Part shown: in pieces, positions 57,909-64,000 of the stretch
Layout: each line of letters starts with the position of its first letter
Position numbering within the stretch: the stretch's first letter is position 1
NCBI GenBank assembly: GCA_963971575.1
Contig: OZ020616.1
Coordinates: 29,554,306 to 29,618,305, forward strand
Direction of reading: 5' to 3'
DNA: 64,000 nucleotides
Source: Liopterus haemorrhoidalis
Taxonomy: Eukaryota > Arthropoda > Insecta > Coleoptera > Dytiscidae
Program-made: the position numbers and the translations under genes
Notes under the pieces: model-generated
Databases searched by the model: none
What the model was told of the DNA's origin: nothing
What the model saw: only the letters and a program-made list of their open reading frames with translations

Positions 57909-58060
57909 GCACGACTCTCATCTCGGAGTGGTCCAGGAAAAGTATCCAACTACCGCAATGTGCGTTCAAAATGTTCATGTGTTCTGTAGTTCACAAGTTG
58001 ACGCACAATTGCTGCATTCTTCATCGACCCACGAGTCAAGTGACCCACCTTTCAAAGTGT
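57909..58060 (-). pseudogene. 5.8S rRNA pseudogene
   Basis: Minus-strand text contains the 5.8S landmarks in order: CACTTGACTCGTGGGTCGAT, GAAGAATGCAGCAATTGTGC, GTGAACTACAGAACAC, TTTGAACGCACATTGCGG and GGACCACTCC. Compared with the conserved insect 5.8S there is a deletion of about 13 bases (the ACATTTGAACATCG region is shortened) and many substitutions, so it is not functional. It lies in the normal order 5.8S-ITS2-28S on the minus strand. Confidence 0.85.
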
Positions 58061-58390
58061 TCTGAACATACAGAATATACCTTTCATTTCTTTTGTGATT
58101 ATATGGCTTTGAATATAGTTCCCGGATATTTTCATTTTTGCGGATTTTCAGTCAGATTTTTTATTTAGTTTATTTTTATTTTCCCTGGAACATCATTCTT
58201 TTTCCTAAGTAATACTAATACCCGTATTCACAAACGTTTATTACTGTACCTAGATATAACGCTTAATTATATCAAAACGGATCGTTAACATCATAATTTG
58301 CTATAGAAAACAAAAAAGAAAATTTGAATAACAAAGTGCTATATCGTGTGGCTCAAAAAAAAGGTTAGAGTAAGCCGTGGGAGAGAAAAG
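58061..58390. other. AT-rich stretch, nothing identified
   Basis: ITS1 or 18S text would be expected here if the rDNA fragment continued; none is seen. Confidence 0.4.
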
Positions 58391-58393
58391 AAT

Positions 58394-58697
58394 GTTTTCC
58401 AATTTACGTAGACGTAGAACGTAGATTTTGTTGCTTTGGTTGCCAATAAACTTAGAATATTGTGTCTTAAAAAGTGTCGAATAATATGTATTCGTCAAAT
58501 AATATGGACGACGATTTAGCAATGCTAGCAATTTTTATTGTTACTGTTATGCTAATTATTCGCAAACAAAGTCGTAAACTCAGAATATCTAAAGCACGAT
58601 GGTAGTTTAGACCAATTTTGCAACCAGGGTCGCCACGTTGTTCTCAGCCGCCCGAGTGCAGACGACGTAGAATTCTACGTCTACGTCAATTAGAAAC
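58394..58697. mobile_element. Probable MITE with ACGTAGACGTAGAA termini
   Basis: Left end GTTTTCCAATTTACGTAGAC and right end (inverted) GTTTCTAATTGACGTAGACG share about 20 of 25 positions, ending in the common ACGTAGACGTAGAA. About 304 bp. No clear target duplication, so the class is open. Confidence 0.55.
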
Positions 58698-58699
58698 CA

Positions 58700-60160
58700 G
58701 CTTAACGGCAGCAATATAAAGCATGTTGGAAATAATCAAGCAATAACAAAAATTAAATAAAAATTATTGTCGTCATTTTTGACAGTAGTTGTTTATTTAA
58801 GTGTTTATGTCCATTTTACTTGATATTTTATAAATAAAATAAATTAATAAATAAATATGTTATTTTTAAGAAAAATTAACTGTTTAGTGTAAAATTTAAA
58901 TTAGCTCAATAGGTCTGTAGTGTCAAAGGTTATGAGTACTCCTAACGTTCCAAATCTATTCAAAGACATACGTTATTTTTTTCTTGGCCTTCTATGACGA
59001 TTTTTATTTAACACACCTTACAATATTGAACGTTTATGAATATGAGCATAAGTGTATTTCGTAGACAAAAAGGTTGGAAAACTTTGTGTTGAACAATTAA
59101 ACTATCCTTAAAATTTAAAAACAGAATATGTTTCTTATTGACTAGAGTACCACTTATACCTATAACCTTTATAATTACATGTTTTTAATAGTTTTTAGAT
59201 ACGCTATTTTTTACATTTTAATTATTTTATAAAATAGAGGAAAAATTCAAAAAAAAAAACTCTCACTTTATCCTTAGATAAATTATTGCTATACTGCTAT
59301 TGAATACAACACCTTCCCTCACATATTTCTTCAAAATCTAATTACCAAAGTATTTAAATAATGGTTCGTTTATATTAAAATACAGTTATCTATATTTAAT
59401 AAACTATATTGGAAATGACGTATGAAATTGTAAAATTAAAAAACCTCACGCTTGATAAACATCAGCTATGTGAACACTCATCTCATCTGAACAAGATGAT
59501 ACATTCATACACTTGGTAACGAGATCACCCGTTATCATCACTAATGTGAATTGCACGGCTCATAGTTATACTTGTCATTATAAGATGCACTTAAATCTTA
59601 CTCAAGTGTTTAAGAAATACTCATTATGTTTAAATATATCATATTAAGAAGAATACCGTTTACCTTAACGCATTATTGAATATTTTAAGAAAAACTATGA
59701 TATTAAACTTGAGTTGATTTTAAAATCGTGATATCCATGGGGTTTTTGAATGATTTTAGTAATTTGTCTTTGGAAAAATTGTACTAATATTATGTTACCT
59801 AGAAGCCAAACGCTTGTATAATATTTTAATACTATAACAAAAGAACTGAAAACTTAGTAACAGTATTAATGGCAAGATTAGGAATACCGCCAATACGTTT
59901 TGAATATAGATGAACACATGTAGGATCAAATTATAGTGAACCCAGTACTTCCACCCCAAAACATACACGTACTGTCCTTGTTTAGTGCATCCCCTCCGAC
60001 TACTGCACTCTTCTTGTTCACAATAGAAGGTATGACACTATGAAAATAATTTTGCCACAATATTTGTTTTTTATTTATATTATACGGTAATAAATCTTCA
60101 AAATCTTAATTGAAATCAGAAAGTAAGAATATTCGATTTTTATAAACGTAAACTATCACT
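58700..60160. other. AT-rich stretch, nothing identified
   Basis: No feature recognised. Confidence 0.4.
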
Positions 60161-60164
60161 TCCA

Positions 60165-60294
60165 GCACAGTAGTATAGCAAAATACAAGTCTCAGGTTCG
60201 AATCCCGTTCAGGTATGGAATTTTTCACAAATAATAATTGTCCTGGCTAATTGCCACATAAGCAAAGGCCATTAAACTAAAAAAAAAAAAAAAA
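60165..60294 (+). mobile_element. tRNA-derived SINE, copy 2
   Basis: B box GGTTCGAATCC at 60195-60205, then TTGTCCTGGCTAATTGCC and AGCAAAGGCCATTA as in 51658-51840, ending in a poly(A) run of 16 or more. The A box region is degenerate and the 5' end is truncated. Confidence 0.8.
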
Positions 60295-60480
60295 CGTATG
60301 TTTACAATATATATATTACATGTTATGATCATTTTAAATTCTTTAAATTTATTTCCAAAAATAATTAATAATTGCCATTGGGTATTAATTACTAATCTAA
60401 AATTTTTAATAATTTTGAAAACTCATTTTTAGTTCAATTTTGATGGTTGGAGCGATTCTTTGGCATCGTATAATTTAGAT

Positions 60481-60656
60481 CAGTGTTTCTATAAATGCGG
60501 TCCACCTGTTTTTTTTTTTTTTTTTTGTGGGCCTTGAGAGATTTTATTAGCCTTTATTACATATACATATATAAAAAGTGGATTGCGAAAATTAGATGCA
60601 TTAAATTAGTTGCATTAAGAAAGTAGGCCGCTGTCAGATCAGTTTTAGAATCACTG
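60481..60656. mobile_element. Probable hAT-type MITE
   Basis: Ends CAGTGTTTCTATAAA and TTTTAGAATCACTG are imperfect inverted repeats of the hAT type. A GCGGTCCACC block and a long poly(T) follow the left end. The flanking octamers do not match, so the duplication is lost or the boundaries are slightly off. Confidence 0.5.
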
Positions 60657-60717
60657 TAATAACAAGATTTTCAAGTAACCTGTATTGTGTTTGTAATATG
60701 CTAGTCACTTATTATGC

Positions 60718-61628
60718 TTTTTAGGGATTTGTAGATTGGACCAAAAAACCCTTATAGTATCACTCTTGTATCTGTCTGTGTGTACGGTAGAAATTGTGGC
60801 AAAACGCCTAGCTTGTACAGAGTAGAAATTTAGCGTACATATACAGTTTTTTTTTTAACTAGCATATAGAAAAAGAACCAAAAAAAAAAAAAAAAAAACT
60901 CAGCAAAACAAACTGTATTTAATGAAGATCTAAACATTTTTAAAAAAATTTGAGAATGGTATCAAATCTCTTGAGCGTAGATAAACGAACAACATTTTAT
61001 TTTTGAAAAAGATAAAATAATTTTATACAATTTTCGCCAAAGAATGTCAAAAACCTTTTGTCCCTTGCCTTATTTTTCAGATGGATTGCTCTAAAAATCT
61101 CCACAATGAACGTTGATGCAAACCGTAATAGATCAACAGGAATTTTTGATCAGATTAGTTTTTCGAAAAGTATCGATTTTTTATTGAAAAAAAAGTATAT
61201 TTTTTAAATTTATTGTGTGGCATCAAGAGAAAGCTTTAAAGTCCTAGATTCAGGAACGAAAAATAGTTTTTAAAAATTTTAACACGAATTTTGTTAAAAA
61301 CATGCTAAAAAACTTTTGTCCCACAATCTGTAACCTAGGGGAGTTAACTAAGAAAAAATTCTTAGTAATGAACATTGATGTAATCCGGAATACTGTTTCA
61401 AAACTTATCGAATTTTTTGCAATAGAATGCTCACGTTGTTTAACTGTCTAACTGGACAACTGACTGAATGTACGCATCTGTTAATTAAGTACACGTTTAA
61501 GTTTAGGTGGAAGACTTATGGAATTTTATGATTTTTAATTAATTACCTACAATTTCTTGTCATTTACTACTTATTTACGAAACCTTGAAATGTGTGAAAA
61601 TTTACACTTCAATCAATTTTTTATTATG
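60718..61628 (+). repeat. Dispersed repeat W, copy 3
   Basis: Same order as 35951-36988: TTTTAGGGATTTGTAG, AAAAAACCCTTATAGTATCA, a TCTGTCTGTGTG run, then the CAGGAATTTTTGATCAGATTAG block and the terminal near-palindrome GTGTGAAAATTTACAC (61592-61607). The centre contains a partly repeated ACTTTTGTCCC block. Confidence 0.7.
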
Positions 61629-61629
61629 T

Positions 61630-63060
61630 TTTGAAAAAATAAATTTATTAATTTTTATTTATAAAAATGATGTATGCAACTAAGATACGGTATTAAAGCA
61701 AAATATAATTCAGTTATAAAATATTGCAATATTGTTCCATTCCTGTTTATTCCATTTATGCGAGAAGCTTTGTCCGATACTATACGATCAGATTCACATA
61801 TTCAAGTCATTCATTTCAAACAGTTTTATGCAAAAAAATAGAATCCATGTATATATTGAAAACGGGGTTTCATTTTATGATTGGACATCTTAAAAAAACA
61901 AGTGGTAGCCATACTGATGCATTTATTTCTATCTGCCATTGTGGCGCTCATTGAATAGCGATCGTTTTTTTTTTTATTTGTTGAATAATTAATAAAGCAG
62001 CTTTAGTGTTTGCGCCCCGAACAATATTGATTAAATCGTATTATTGTTTGCGTTTCATAATAGGGGGTTGCTGTGAGCTCTTTTGATTGGGAGCGTTCAC
62101 GTTGCTTGTCCTGTTTGTTTGTTCTAACAATGCAAACTTCTTAATTGTATATAAAAAAGGAAATCGCTAGTTTTTGTTTTCATATTTTTGATGTTTTTAG
62201 AGATGCCTACTGATGGATTTAATTAGCGTTTTGGTTTTTTTGGGATTGACAGGGCCGTAGTGATATTATACAAAGTAAAAGATCATCCTAGAATAATAGT
62301 TATTTGTGTACCATGGCCAAAAAGTAGATCTTTTTCGGACGCATCTGAATTTAAAGGCCGAGGCCCAACCGAGGATTTTAAACTGATAAAGAATAAATCT
62401 TTTTGGCAAAGGTGCACATTATATTTTTTTGGACGATCAAAAGAAATTATTATTAGAAAAGTTATATTTATTTACTTACATTGGGTAATTTATGGTTACT
62501 GAACAATTATTGCAGTTATAAATGTTCGACTGTCAATTGTTTCAATGTAACCATGGAGATTTAGTAACTTGAGAAATGACACATAGATGGCTCTAGCATC
62601 CAGTGGCCAAAAAAATAAGTGAATCGGTCTAGGCCGAAAAAGATTTACTTTATTGCCGGTACTAGATGATTAAAAAGAACTGTTTTTGATATGGTCGCTC
62701 AAAATAGTATTTTATTTAACAAGCTATATTTCACGAGCATGACATTTACCAACCGACCCGTAAGCGTGGGTTGTAATGATCCGAGTGTAATATAGGTATT
62801 ATATGCGAGTCAGATATAATATTTTATCTACAATTATATATTTTATCATTAGAGAAATAGTAAGTTAATTTAAAAACAGAAAAATTCTGAGCGAAGAATT
62901 CTAAAATTTCAGAATTAACGTCACCAATATAGCGTCATTAAGATGGCTTATCATCATTTGGTTGTAATCTACAACAATGTTTAAAATACTATTATTTATT
63001 GTTTTAATTATTTTAACTTTTTTACATAATATTCTATATTAATTAAGAAGATGGGCGATG
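61630..63060. other. AT-rich stretch, nothing identified
   Basis: No gene. The short frames at 61724-61954 and 62260-62502 have no family resemblance that I recognise. Confidence 0.4.
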
Positions 63061-63064
63061 TGAA

Positions 63065-63112
63065 GCGCAAATAGCCACTTTTGCTGAGCGCCAAACATTT
63101 TAACTAGCTTCA
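63065..63112 (-). mobile_element. Short 3'-end fragment of the 27.3-kb non-LTR family
   Basis: The minus strand reads GTTAAAATGTTTGGCGCTCA, then GGCTATTTGCGC, matching 27845-27890. Probably a very short 5'-truncated insertion. Confidence 0.55.
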
Positions 63113-64000
63113 TTATTCACGGATGACAACGCATGCGTGTCACATTATACACGGCGTGCAATATTATTTGATGGTTGTAGATAAAATATTTTCATAAATA
63201 GGTCTGTGTCTAGGACACCTCCTTAAAAAAAGATCAAATCTACCGTCTAAAATAAGACATTAAAAACTTTAAACAGTTATTAGAAAATGCAAAACAAATC
63301 GCAGTAAATTACTTTAAAAAAATTACTATATGATACCTGCAAGCATTAAATACAAGTTTTCTTAATTTTTATCGCAACATGATGGAATATAATAATACTG
63401 ATCCGAAAATGCGGCGCCGTACTCAACGTGTGCTTCCGCGAAAACGGCTGTTAATTATCTGAATTAATGATGATTTACACTTTTACACGATGATTTGGTT
63501 AAAAATAGTAAACATTTTACTTTTTTTTTAATGAAAATTTTAACCAAACTGAGAATGAACTTTTACACTTACGAATTTTTTGCTGTGTATTGTAATGCCG
63601 GCCTTAACCTTGGTTTATAATAACTCCATAACATAAACGCATATGTATTGAACAATAGATTTAACCCTTCAAAACATCTATTTGTAATAAACAAAACAAA
63701 GAGAGTAGTGTAATTTTTATGCTTATGTTCCATCGCATATCATTATAAACCAGGCTTTATGCTAAGAAAAGTCATGCTTTGTGCATTTGTTCAAATCTGC
63801 CTCCTATAACCGTTTTTATAATTTTAGTAAAATTGTTATATCGTTAAATATATTTTTATCGTAAAATGTATATGTATCGTGTGCGATTACTATATTCGTT
63901 TGAAGATAAAGCGAATCTGTATATAAACATAACATTTCATGTAAAATCTATACTAAAAAATCCGTATTGTTACCGCAATTTTATCTGAGTAGATACGTGC
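63113..64000. other. AT-rich stretch, nothing identified
   Basis: No gene or clear repeat up to the window end. Confidence 0.4.

Noticed and set aside
57534..57949. Overlapping frames of 65-81 codons
   Set aside because: They lie in the GC-rich ITS2-like spacer of the rDNA fragment.

Overview
The window looks like AT-rich, non-coding chromosomal DNA of an insect. This rests on the transposon content: two mariner relics, many hAT-type and TA-flanked miniature elements, jockey/RTE-like non-LTR reverse transcriptase fragments, a tRNA-derived SINE and an insect-style Ty3/gypsy retrotransposon primed by tRNA-Lys(CUU). I cannot assign an order or species. No host protein-coding gene is recognisable. 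The only intact long reading frames belong to the retrotransposon.

Layout. Bases 1-6946 hold a TA-flanked inverted-repeat element, one copy of a dispersed repeat (called V here), an internally deleted mariner and a hAT-type element with a clean 8-bp target duplication and a second V copy inside it. Bases 6947-18215 are one complete Ty3/gypsy element: two 2978-bp LTRs with no difference that I could find, a 4-bp AATG target duplication, an 18-nt primer binding site, gag, pol in the -1 frame, and a polypurine tract. It sits inside an older hAT-like element. Gag (458 codons) and Pol (1066 codons: protease, reverse transcriptase, RNase H, integrase) are open, and there is no env. A GGGAAAA heptamer followed by a hairpin lies in the gag/pol overlap. 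Bases 18.9-19.5 kb hold two hAT elements inserted side by side in the same target. Bases 20-31.5 kb carry a second mariner relic, at least five decayed non-LTR retrotransposon fragments, fold-back elements and a first copy of a TA-flanked MITE.

Bases 32.4-37.4 kb are a dense patchwork: three more copies of that MITE, a duplicated segment rich in GGTTCA/GGTTCG, hAT elements with internal tandem repeats, and a copy of a roughly 1-kb repeat (called W here) that recurs inverted at 45.6-46.6 kb and direct at 60.7-61.6 kb. Bases 38-51 kb hold further RT relics, a large fold-back element, a V copy and three (TA)n arrays. Bases 51-64 kb hold two SINE copies, a 531-bp MITE, a degenerate 28S-ITS2-5.8S rDNA fragment on the minus strand and small MITEs. 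Stretches not named are AT-rich and I see nothing identifiable in them.

The parts do not form a cellular pathway. The one functional unit is the gypsy element: LTR promoter and processing signals, tRNA-Lys priming, Gag particle protein, frameshifted Pol enzymes and polypurine-tract plus-strand priming.
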